Below are positions 34,275-42,296 of a stretch of DNA of 64,000 nucleotides, in pieces. Below the pieces are notes generated by a model. The model was not told where the DNA came from. It worked only from the letters and a program-made list of their open reading frames with translations, and did not search any database. Position 1 is the stretch's first letter, and every line of letters begins with the position of its first letter. This DNA comes from Polaribacter butkevichii (lineage in GTDB: Bacteria > Bacteroidota > Bacteroidia > Flavobacteriales > Flavobacteriaceae), in NCBI RefSeq assembly GCF_038024105.1, contig NZ_CP150661.1, positions 1,693,001 to 1,757,000 of the forward strand, given 5' to 3'. The translations under genes and the position numbers were made by a program.

Positions 34275-37241
34275 TTAATAATACTCCTTAATATACCCAT
34301 AGGCTCTCTCAAATAAAATTTGATCCTTATGTAACTTGTATTTTAATAAAGCTTTACGTAAAGATTTTTGTACTTCACGTTCACCAGAACTTGTTTTTTG
34401 CCAACCAGGAAAACGAACAATTCTTACAATAGCATCAATATCGGTAACGATACGTTCAACTACTGCAGGTGTTTCTTCATTTTTTAATTCTATAAATAAG
34501 TCAGTAAGTGCTGCTTTTGGTGTTTTTTCGACCAATAGAGCTTCTAACTCTTTTTCGGCTTCTACCGTTTCTTTAGCTAGTTTACATAGTTCCTTAATAA
34601 ATTCAATTGAAGTAATTAATCCTTGTTCAGCTTTATCTCTTAAAGCTTCTAAGCGTTCACTTAAAGATTTGAATTTAGGATCACCCGCATGTTTCTTAAA
34701 ACGTTTTATTAAAAGTTTTTCTAATTTTTTAGCACCAGCAGGATCTGGGTTATTAAAAATATCTTCAATAACATCTGCATCTAAAATAAATTCATCTAGA
34801 TGATGTACTTCACCTACGTGAATATTTTCGTGAATTAATTTGGTAGTTTCTGCTCCCAAAGAAAACCATAATAACTTACCAATATTATCTGCAGCTGGCC
34901 TTACCGATTCGAATACTTGAGATAACCATTTATAATCTTCTTGATATAAATTTAAGATTGTGTCTGGAGATAAAGATTCCCATATTTTAGATAAAAACTT
35001 GTAGTCTTTAGCAAAAGCGTCCTTTTTATCATTATTCCCAATAGCGTTTTGTGCGACTTCTAAGCCTTCAAATCCTTCTATAGTTCTATCAACTCCTTCA
35101 AAATGAGATAACGCTTCTTTCATTGCGTTTGGAAGCTTCTCTCTTAATTCAGAAAGATTAGAAATAACTGTTTTAATACTTTCTTCATCAAATTGCAATG
35201 CTTTTGCAGCATCATCAAATACACCGAAATAATCTACAATTCTACCAAATGACTTGTTAGGAAACAATCTATTGGTTCTACAAATAGCTTGCAATAAAGT
35301 ATGATCTTTAATCGATTTGTCTAGATACATTGTTTGTAAAATAGGCGCATCAAAACCTGTTAAAAGTTTCGCTGTAACGATGATAAATTGTAAATCTGAT
35401 TGTGCATCGTTAAACTCGTCTACAATTTTTTCTTGCTGACTTTTATCAACTCCCCATTTTTGTTTAAATTCTATGTTGTCATTCGCTGATGTTGAAAACA
35501 CAACACGACTCGCTTCTTCTGGAAAGTACCTGTCCAACTCTTCTTTGTATTGCACACAAGCATATCTGTCTGGAGTAACAATCATCGCTTTAAAACCATG
35601 AGGAGCTACTTTTTCTTTAAAGTGTGTTGCTATATCTTCTACTATTTTGGCAACTCGTTCTGGAGATTTTAAGAAAGCCGACATTTTAGCGGATTTCTTA
35701 TTTAATGCATCAGCTTCTTCATCTGTTAAGGCAGTATTTTCTTTAAACTCTTCAAAGGCTTTATCTATAGTATCTTTATCTACATGTACATCTACTAAAC
35801 GAGGTTCAAAATGTAATGGTAATGTTGCGTTATCTCTAATAGAATCATGAAATGTATAACGAGACATATATCCTCCTTCATCTTCTTCTGCTCCAAAGGC
35901 CCAAAACGTGTTTTTATCTGCCTTGTTAACAGGTGTTCCTGTTAATCCAAAAAGAAACGCATTTGGTAAAGCTGCTCGCATTTGTCTTCCTAAATCACCT
36001 TCTTGGGTTCTGTGCGCTTCGTCTACCAAAACAATAATATTATCTCTTGTATTCATATTTGGTTTCGCATCTCGAAACTTAAATATCATAGAAATGATAA
36101 TCTTTCTAGTATCGTTTTCTAATAGTTTTTGAAGTTGTTTTATGTTGTCTGTTGTTTCTACATTAGAAATATCGGCAGCATTAAAAGTACCTGTTATTTG
36201 AGTATCTAAATCCGTTCTATCTACTAATACAATAACGGTTGGACTTTTTAAATTTTTTTCTTTTCTAAGCTTTTGAGCAGCAAAAACCATTAATAAAGAT
36301 TTACCTGATCCTTGAAAATGCCAAATCAATCCTTTTTTGATTTTACCTTCTTTTACACGTGCTACTATTTTATTGGCCCCTTCGTATTGTTGAAATCTTG
36401 GAATTACTTTAATACGTTGTTTCTTTTTATTTGTGGTAAACAACGAGAAATTTTGTAAAATATCTAACAAGCGTTTTGGATGTAATAAATCGGATAATTC
36501 TTTACCAACTTCTCCTAAACCTAATCGTTTCGCAATAGCGTCATCATCATTTTCTAAACGCCAAGGAGCCCAAAACTCTAAAGGTGTTCTTATGGCACCA
36601 TAATAGAGTTCTTTTCCTTCAGTAGCAAAAGATAATATGTTGGGTACAAATAATTGTGATACTGAGTTTTCATAAATATCATGTACCTCATGTGCGCCAT
36701 CTAACCAACTTATTGCGGTTCGAATCGGTGTTTTTGCTTCACCAATAACTACTGGTAATCCATTAATAAATAAAACTACATCTGGTATTTTTGTTTCTCT
36801 ATGACGAATTCGAAACTGAGTGGTAGCAATAAAAGTATTATTATTTAATTCATCAAAATCAATTAAACGAATAGGAACGTGTCTGTTATTTTCTCCAAAA
36901 GGCATTGTTTTATCACCTTGCAACCATTTAAAAAATTCTTCATTGGCACGAACCAAACCTACTTGATGTACAGACAATAATATAGCACGGAGTTTATAAA
37001 TAACTTCATCTGCTAAATCTTGATTTTTTGTTATTTCTGGATTTAAACGAATTAAAGATTGTTTTAATTCTGTTTCTAACAAGACTTCGTTTACAGATCG
37101 ATTTAATTCTTGTGGCGATTTGTATTGCCAAAAACCACCATAAAGAGTGGCGTCTTCGGATGCTTCGTTAGTATTTAAATTAACTCCTGTAAGTTGTTTA
37201 ATGATGTAGTTTTCTACACTGTTTAGTTCGTTGAATGACAT
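34275..37241 (-). CDS. hsdR: Type I restriction enzyme, R subunit
   Basis: 988 residues. The N-terminal nuclease domain has PDVVLFINGLPVVIGEAKTP (about 159-178), the D...ExK catalytic pattern. SF2 translocase motifs follow: Walker A WHFQGSGKSLL near 306, DEAH-type VDEAHRTQEG near 396 and GLTGTPVNK near 423. The coiled C-terminus binds the M/S core. The complex translocates DNA and cleaves unmethylated targets. The ATG shares one base with the stop of the AbiEii-like gene upstream (TAATG), so it is the last gene of the block. It appears intact. Confidence 0.95.
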   Translation of the reverse strand: MSFNELNSVENYIIKQLTGVNLNTNEASEDATLYGGFWQYKSPQELNRSVNEVLLETELKQSLIRLNPEITKNQDLADEVIYKLRAILLSVHQVGLVRANEEFFKWLQGDKTMPFGENNRHVPIRLIDFDELNNNTFIATTQFRIRHRETKIPDVVLFINGLPVVIGEAKTPIRTAISWLDGAHEVHDIYENSVSQLFVPNILSFATEGKELYYGAIRTPLEFWAPWRLENDDDAIAKRLGLGEVGKELSDLLHPKRLLDILQNFSLFTTNKKKQRIKVIPRFQQYEGANKIVARVKEGKIKKGLIWHFQGSGKSLLMVFAAQKLRKEKNLKSPTVIVLVDRTDLDTQITGTFNAADISNVETTDNIKQLQKLLENDTRKIIISMIFKFRDAKPNMNTRDNIIVLVDEAHRTQEGDLGRQMRAALPNAFLFGLTGTPVNKADKNTFWAFGAEEDEGGYMSRYTFHDSIRDNATLPLHFEPRLVDVHVDKDTIDKAFEEFKENTALTDEEADALNKKSAKMSAFLKSPERVAKIVEDIATHFKEKVAPHGFKAMIVTPDRYACVQYKEELDRYFPEEASRVVFSTSANDNIEFKQKWGVDKSQQEKIVDEFNDAQSDLQFIIVTAKLLTGFDAPILQTMYLDKSIKDHTLLQAICRTNRLFPNKSFGRIVDYFGVFDDAAKALQFDEESIKTVISNLSELREKLPNAMKEALSHFEGVDRTIEGFEGLEVAQNAIGNNDKKDAFAKDYKFLSKIWESLSPDTILNLYQEDYKWLSQVFESVRPAADNIGKLLWFSLGAETTKLIHENIHVGEVHHLDEFILDADVIEDIFNNPDPAGAKKLEKLLIKRFKKHAGDPKFKSLSERLEALRDKAEQGLITSIEFIKELCKLAKETVEAEKELEALLVEKTPKAALTDLFIELKNEETPAVVERIVTDIDAIVRIVRFPGWQKTSSGEREVQKSLRKALLKYKLHKDQILFERAYGYIKEYY
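37203..37228. repeat. hsdR head segment, genuine copy
   Basis: Codes for part of NSVENYII in hsdR. 24 of its 26 bases recur at 38584-38609, upstream of the AbiE-like pair. Confidence 0.7.
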
Positions 37242-37957
37242 TAATTTTCTTTTTCAATTATTTTTTCAATTTTCTCAATTACAATTGGTATACGTTCTTC
37301 AATCATTAAAGGGTGAACATGTGCCATTAAAACTTCTTCTAATAAACCCATATCTATGATAAGCAATAGTTGTTCTATCAGAAATTCTTTAATTTCTTTT
37401 TCGGTATCCTGTATTTCTCTTACAATAGTTGTTCTGTTATCTAAAACATATACTATATCTTCTATATCATGACTTGTTCTATAATCTGAACCTCTATTAC
37501 TATATGCTTCAAATTTGGTCGCTAAAAAACAAGGGGCTGATAATATTTTTACTTCTTGCTCATGTGCATTTACGGTCCATAAATCTTGAAACCCTATTTT
37601 ATACCATCTGTTTGCTGGTCCCATCGGGCCATCTTCTGCAGACATAATATCTACAGGAATATCCTTGTACTTATAACTACAAATTGCATGTCCTTGTGGA
37701 TCTGGATGAAAACCTAAAGTTGATAATCTTTCTTGAAGTGCTACCCAGTGCCCTAAATTGATTACATTTATGGTCATATCTACATCTTGTGTAGGCCGAA
37801 TTTCATCTGCAGCAGGATCATCTGTATACAAACTAACTACAGCTCCACCAACAAAAACAATTTGTTCTTCTATGGTTTTTAAAGCAGCGGCAATTTCTGC
37901 TACTACAGCAATATTTATGATTCTATTTTCCAAAACCCAAACGTGATTTAATTTCAA
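37241..37957 (-). CDS. AbiEii-like nucleotidyltransferase (toxin of the pair)
   Basis: 238 residues. The N-terminal nucleotidyltransferase signature is clear: FVGGAVVSLYTDD with GG at 37-38, followed by RPTQDVDMTINV with the catalytic DVD at 58-60. This matches the AbiEii/AbiGii-type DUF1814-like family used in type IV toxin-antitoxin abortive-infection systems, where the enzyme blocks translation by modifying tRNA (known for related MenT/AbiEii). The start overlaps the upstream HTH gene by 35 bases, the arrangement of antitoxin then toxin. The pair sits inside the RM block. Confidence 0.75.
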   Translation of the reverse strand: MKLNHVWVLENRIINIAVVAEIAAALKTIEEQIVFVGGAVVSLYTDDPAADEIRPTQDVDMTINVINLGHWVALQERLSTLGFHPDPQGHAICSYKYKDIPVDIMSAEDGPMGPANRWYKIGFQDLWTVNAHEQEVKILSAPCFLATKFEAYSNRGSDYRTSHDIEDIVYVLDNRTTIVREIQDTEKEIKEFLIEQLLLIIDMGLLEEVLMAHVHPLMIEERIPIVIEKIEKIIEKEN

Positions 37958-38447
37958 TAATTGCTAATTCTTTTTCTCTAGCTCTTCCTACTCGTAAAGC
38001 ATCTACCAAAGCTAATAACTCATATAGCTTTGCGTCTTTTAAAGCGGCTTCGGGAACAGATGGATACAATGGAATTATACTCTGCCCTCTAACAGTTCCT
38101 TTGGCATAGGGCCAAACATAATGTTCTGTACTTTCTATTTTGTCTTTTAAAGGTACTGCGGAATGTGATGTTGGAATACCTCGAACTACTGCCCCTGGTT
38201 TTTGTGGAAATACGTAACGCAAACCAAATTGTAAAAATTCTAACAAAGCTAGTTTCATTACTTTTTTTCCTTTTGGATCTATCAATCCTGCATATTTAGA
38301 GCGGTTTAAAGATTTACTTATTTCAGACTGACTGATACCTAAACCTTCTGCCATAGATTTTTGAAACCATTGCTGACTACCATAACTTGCTATTTTTAAT
38401 AAAATAACAATATCATGCGGACTCATTATTTGTTGTTTACTTTGCAT
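37923..38447 (-). CDS. AbiEi-like winged-helix protein (putative antitoxin)
   Basis: 174 residues from the ATG at 38447. A longer frame to 38471 would begin inside the operator-like repeats, so it is rejected. An N-terminal helix-turn-helix (about 24-53: FQKSMAEGLGISQSEISKSLNRS) is followed by a second part (GLIDPKGKKVMKLALLEFLQFGLRYVFP), with a C-terminal helical tail. It is coupled to the nucleotidyltransferase and is probably its autorepressing antitoxin. Promoter palindromes are listed separately. The assignment rests on gene order and HTH, not on strong sequence recognition. Confidence 0.65.
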   Translation of the reverse strand: MQSKQQIMSPHDIVILLKIASYGSQQWFQKSMAEGLGISQSEISKSLNRSKYAGLIDPKGKKVMKLALLEFLQFGLRYVFPQKPGAVVRGIPTSHSAVPLKDKIESTEHYVWPYAKGTVRGQSIIPLYPSVPEAALKDAKLYELLALVDALRVGRAREKELAIIEIKSRLGFGK

Positions 38448-38454
38448 AATATTC

Positions 38455-38468
38455 CATATTCGAATATG
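38455..38468. promoter_or_regulatory. Operator-like palindrome 1 of the AbiE-like pair
   Basis: CATATTCGAATATG is a perfect 14-base palindrome just upstream of the ATG at 38447. It overlaps the direct repeat GAATATGCAATATTAG at 38462-38477. Confidence 0.55.
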
Positions 38469-38515
38469 CAATATTAGTTATTTATTGTTTAATTATCAAT
38501 TATTTATATATAATT

Positions 38516-38530
38516 ATTCCGTATCGGAAT
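38516..38530. promoter_or_regulatory. Operator-like palindrome 2 of the AbiE-like pair
   Basis: ATTCCGTATCGGAAT is a 6-3-6 palindrome. It overlaps GAATATGGAATATTAG (38527-38542), which matches the copy at 38462-38477 in 15 of 16 bases. Paired repeats at this spacing suggest cooperative binding by the HTH protein. Confidence 0.55.
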
Positions 38531-38583
38531 ATGGAATATTAGATCGTGATCTACATTTAAATTAAACCTATGAATTATTTTCC

Positions 38584-38609
38584 GATGTAGTTTTCTACGC
38601 TCTTTAGTT
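38584..38609. repeat. Vestigial hsdR head
   Basis: 24 of 26 bases match the genuine hsdR start region (37203-37228). In the minus-strand frame it reads MKLKSVENYIGK then stop (38575-38613), a fragment of the hsdR beginning left next to the AbiE-like pair. Confidence 0.65.
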
Positions 38610-38626
38610 TCATGAGCTGATAAAGT

Positions 38627-41404
38627 TTAATTTTTCAAACTATTTACAATAGCTATTTCTAACTCATTAATAGACTTCCCTTTACTTTTAAGAAATTGAT
38701 AATCAATACTACATCTAAAATCTGCGTTAAGCATTAATAATTTAGCTTCTCTAGATTTACTGGTACTTTCAATTACTTTTTTGTGATCTTCATAAACTGA
38801 GTTTAAAAAAGTTCCTGGATTTTGGATAAACTTTAAGTTTTTTAGAACATATGCTTCATCCATATCTTTAATATCCTTAGTTCTTTCAATAAGTGCAATA
38901 CAATAATGTTCTATATATTTAGGATTTACTGCTCTTTCTAGTTGAGATATAGCTAGTTTTACCGAATCCGTGTTACCATTTTTAACAGATTTCATTTCAA
39001 TATAAAATGATTGTCCTGTTTCTGGATTTGTAATTCTAAAATCATACGAACCACCTCCTGCATAAATAAAATCTACTGCTTCTAAATCTACCTTGTCAAC
39101 TATGAGACCTAAATAATTATTCTCAAAAGCAGATTTAAATAGTTTTTCTACATCACTTCCAATTTTTGATTTGGTATCGAAATCACGTTTCTTTTCGCCT
39201 TCTTCTCTTGCAAAATCCATTATTTGAGAAGGTATTTTATTTGGAAAAAGCAATGAAAGTTCAGTTAACTGTTCTAGGTTCGCACCAGAATCAATTATAT
39301 TAACTATTTGTTTTATATCTGAAATACTCTCAACTACCTTGTTTAATTCCTCCTCTGTAACATCTGACTCTGCTAGTTTTAACAAAGAATCTTGCTTACC
39401 ACTATCACGAATTGTTATTGCTTTAACCTTTTCTTCATCATCGAAACTTTCAAGAAAAAAACTAGTATAGGAACTATTAAAAGTCGGGAAATAAATAGGT
39501 AACTCTGTCCAATTAGGAAAACCTTTTCTTTTAAGCCATTTCACAAGTAGAGTAAGACCATCTATTTCATTTTTTGTTAATTTAGAATTTGCGTCTAAAC
39601 GTAATCTGAAAATTTCATCAATTTCTTTTGCAATTGTTTCCCAAGTCTTAAATTTGGCTTCAGGTAGTAAGTTTGAAACTTCCTTATTTATAGTTTTATT
39701 TAAAAGCTTAAACCTATAATTCTGATTTTTCATCTTATTGTAAACTTCTATTAAGTCTACATCAACTCCATTATCTGTAAAAATCTCAGCATCTCTATTT
39801 ACAAAACTTCCTTGTTCTGATTGGCAAGGTATAATGTTGTATTTGGTAAGTAATCCGTTATCATTAACTTTCACATATTTAATAAAGGCTGCCAACCACT
39901 TAACAGTTTCTTCTTCATCTTTATTTATGTTTTCAGCTAGATGAACTAAATTTTGAGAATTTGCAACCATTTTAACTGCTGCTTCTAATCTAAATGGAAC
40001 ACTTTTAAATATTGTAAAATCAATATTTTTTAGCCAATTTAAATATTCTGATCTTGACGGAACTTCATTTATTATTAATGCTGAAACGGTATCATAGAAT
40101 TCTAAATCTCTTGATTCTGTTTTATTTTCTGGTATAAAAGGAAGCTTCAGTTTAGCATAAGAAATAGGATTTCCATTACAATTAACAAACTCTACTTCAT
40201 CTAAGACTACTTTGATTTCCTTTTCAATATTTTTCTGAAACCAATCGGAACCGTTTGGGAGTGCTTTTATTCTATCACTTTTTAACTGAACCAAATGATA
40301 TAGGTTGCCAATTCCTTCTTCTGATAAATTAAGAAGCAGTTTTTTGTAAGCCTTTACTCCATTTAATAAATTGTTTTTATTTTCTATACTTACGTCCGAA
40401 AGACTGATAGCATTTCGCTCTGTTTCTGGTTTAAATGCTGCTGAGTTAATTGAGATTGGAAACGGGAACTTTTCCGAACCAATTAATGGTAGATATAGAA
40501 AAAGAACAGCAATTTCTTCTGCATATTCTGTTACAACATTATTTTTTATTTCTCGAGCTACAATTACATCTTGCTCTTTGGCATATTTGACCTTAATATC
40601 ATTCTGCGGAACCGCATTAATTTTCAATCCTATTTCACATAATCCATTTTCATCACTTCTTTCCTTTTGATAAAAGTGTTTTTCTGGAATACCATTCTGA
40701 ATAATCTTAACCGATTTAAGTTTTGGTAAAAAAGTAAATACTAATGGTAATACTTTTATGGCATAGTCAATACCAGACATTGCTATTTCCTTAGGTTTTA
40801 TATTAGATAAACCTTGTGTTAAATCATAACTGAAAATAGTATCAAATGAACCTGGTAAATAATCGGACTCTTTATAGCCTTTTTTAAATTGATCTTCAGA
40901 TTCTTGAATTGAATCAATTAAGAGCTTTTTAGAATTATAATTTGATCTATTTAAATCAAATTTAAATTTATAATGAACTTTATCTCTATACTTATCTTTA
41001 ACTACACCTTGAACAGTTATTACAGAAGATAGGGCGTGTGTAGATATAAATCCACTTCCAAAACGACCAATATAATCATCATCAATATCTTCATCATCTT
41101 TATCTGAATCTGGTGTTATTAAATTTTCTACATCTACTATTTTAAAAGGTTGTCCGTTATGTCTAAAAATTAAAGTGTTTTCTTGGAGCTCTAATTCTAT
41201 ATCTACTTCCGAATTAAAATCACTAGCATTTTGTATTAATTCCCAAAACCAACGATATTTAAGTGACTCTATTTTACTAGGAATTGGTTCCAGTTTTTCC
41301 ATCAACCTTTTTGCTGGAATACTTAGTTTCTTTTCAATTTCCGTTTCCTTGATTTGGTCTTCAAAAGACACGAAACTCTCTTGTGTTGATAAATTTTCTT
41401 CCAT
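38627..41404 (-). CDS. GHKL (sacsin/Hsp90-like) ATPase with C-terminal nuclease-like domain
   Basis: 925 residues. The N-terminal ATPase shows the N-box RWFWELIQNASD (E55, N59, D62), the HNGQPF turn at 82-87 in place of DxGxG as in sacsin-type domains, and GRFGSGFISTHAL at 113-125. The middle 450 residues are helical/beta and unassigned. Near 775-803 a DUF3883/NO-VEIN-like domain contains GGGSYDF ... FYIEMKS, matching the D...ExK core of restriction-type nucleases. It lies between hsdS and hsdR and is probably a defence effector or an assistant to restriction. I do not know a named system with this exact layout. Confidence 0.75.
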   Translation of the reverse strand: MEENLSTQESFVSFEDQIKETEIEKKLSIPAKRLMEKLEPIPSKIESLKYRWFWELIQNASDFNSEVDIELELQENTLIFRHNGQPFKIVDVENLITPDSDKDDEDIDDDYIGRFGSGFISTHALSSVITVQGVVKDKYRDKVHYKFKFDLNRSNYNSKKLLIDSIQESEDQFKKGYKESDYLPGSFDTIFSYDLTQGLSNIKPKEIAMSGIDYAIKVLPLVFTFLPKLKSVKIIQNGIPEKHFYQKERSDENGLCEIGLKINAVPQNDIKVKYAKEQDVIVAREIKNNVVTEYAEEIAVLFLYLPLIGSEKFPFPISINSAAFKPETERNAISLSDVSIENKNNLLNGVKAYKKLLLNLSEEGIGNLYHLVQLKSDRIKALPNGSDWFQKNIEKEIKVVLDEVEFVNCNGNPISYAKLKLPFIPENKTESRDLEFYDTVSALIINEVPSRSEYLNWLKNIDFTIFKSVPFRLEAAVKMVANSQNLVHLAENINKDEEETVKWLAAFIKYVKVNDNGLLTKYNIIPCQSEQGSFVNRDAEIFTDNGVDVDLIEVYNKMKNQNYRFKLLNKTINKEVSNLLPEAKFKTWETIAKEIDEIFRLRLDANSKLTKNEIDGLTLLVKWLKRKGFPNWTELPIYFPTFNSSYTSFFLESFDDEEKVKAITIRDSGKQDSLLKLAESDVTEEELNKVVESISDIKQIVNIIDSGANLEQLTELSLLFPNKIPSQIMDFAREEGEKKRDFDTKSKIGSDVEKLFKSAFENNYLGLIVDKVDLEAVDFIYAGGGSYDFRITNPETGQSFYIEMKSVKNGNTDSVKLAISQLERAVNPKYIEHYCIALIERTKDIKDMDEAYVLKNLKFIQNPGTFLNSVYEDHKKVIESTSKSREAKLLMLNADFRCSIDYQFLKSKGKSINELEIAIVNSLKN

Positions 41405-41436
41405 ACTTTAAAACACCTAATTAATTAAACTATTTT
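41402..41436. repeat. Vestigial hsdS tail
   Basis: 30 of 35 bases match 42262-42296. Translated in the hsdS frame it reads ENSLIN-stop-VF-stop, against QKSLINQVF-stop in the live gene. The final CAT is the start codon of the GHKL gene. Confidence 0.7.
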
Positions 41437-41451
41437 CTCTTTCTACTTTTC

Positions 41452-42264
41452 TCATCCTCTTGCTATTTTCTTGCATTGATTTCTTAAAACCCTTACGTTA
41501 TTTAATGCACCTGGATTTCCAGCAATATTCAATAAAGGCAAATGGGTTTTAATAAGTTCATCTTCAATTCCATTTAAATTATTAGAAACTTCTACCCAAT
41601 TTATGACTAGATTTTCATCTATCCATTTTATAATCTCTTGCTCATTTTTAGAAGAAAATTTATAATTATTTTGATTCTTTTTACCTATTAGCGAACCCTT
41701 TTCTGGCAAGTAACCAAGTACTGCTCCTAAGCTTCTAAAAAAAGTACCATGACCTTTTGCTCTTAATTCTTGATTTAAAAATCGTTTTTGTAAACTTTTA
41801 GAAGCTATACCTATGTAAATAATGTTATGATTTCGTTCTGTTAAAATATTAGAAAAGACGGTGTCCAATTTTTTAGGATTCTTTATTCGTATGCAATACA
41901 GTCCTGCTGTATCAGGAATATCGTGCTCACAAACACTAATAGCCTTAAAATTCTTTTCATTCATTAAAACCTTCTTTAGCAAGTGCGCATCTTTAGTAAT
42001 ATGCTTTATAGAAACTTGCTTTTGGTTTGATGTTGCTTCTTTAGGAACAATACCTGTTTTACTTTTTAAAGAAATACAACCATTAGATTTAATAAATAGA
42101 TGAGGATAATTTTTAACACGCGCACCAATCTGACTGCTTTTTATAGCAGAACCATCTTTTTTAGAATACCAGTTATTAGCATTTAAAACGGCTGCTATTT
42201 CAGATGCCGTTAATGCTTTTTCTATTTTTAATAAAACCTGCTGTATGGCTTCGTGTAATGTCAT
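41452..42264 (-). CDS. HARE-HTH / GIY-YIG domain protein
   Basis: 270 residues. The first 65 or so are a HARE-HTH winged helix (TLHEAIQQVLLKIEKALTASEIA ... NYPHLFIKSNGCI). The C-terminal half is a GIY-YIG nuclease-like domain: GLYCIRI at 121-127, IIYIGIAS at 148-155 with YIG at 150-152, Arg161 in the LQKRF segment, and LLNIAGNP near 245 carrying the late Asn. The usual catalytic Glu is probably in DELIKTHLP near 235. Downstream of hsdS by 3 bases and flanked by two copies of the hsdS tail. A DNA-modification-directed or defence nuclease is likely; the target is unknown. Confidence 0.75.
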   Translation of the reverse strand: MTLHEAIQQVLLKIEKALTASEIAAVLNANNWYSKKDGSAIKSSQIGARVKNYPHLFIKSNGCISLKSKTGIVPKEATSNQKQVSIKHITKDAHLLKKVLMNEKNFKAISVCEHDIPDTAGLYCIRIKNPKKLDTVFSNILTERNHNIIYIGIASKSLQKRFLNQELRAKGHGTFFRSLGAVLGYLPEKGSLIGKKNQNNYKFSSKNEQEIIKWIDENLVINWVEVSNNLNGIEDELIKTHLPLLNIAGNPGALNNVRVLRNQCKKIARG

Positions 42265-42296
42265 ACCCTAAAACACCTGGTTAATTAAACTCTTTT
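42262..42296. repeat. hsdS tail, genuine copy
   Basis: Encodes the end of HsdS (SLINQVF) and the start codon of the GIY-YIG gene. It is the intact partner of the vestige at 41402-41436. Confidence 0.7.

Noticed and set aside
38575..38613. Thirteen-codon reading frame (MKLKSVENYIGK) as a small gene
   Set aside because: It is explained by duplication of the hsdR start and ends after 12 residues.
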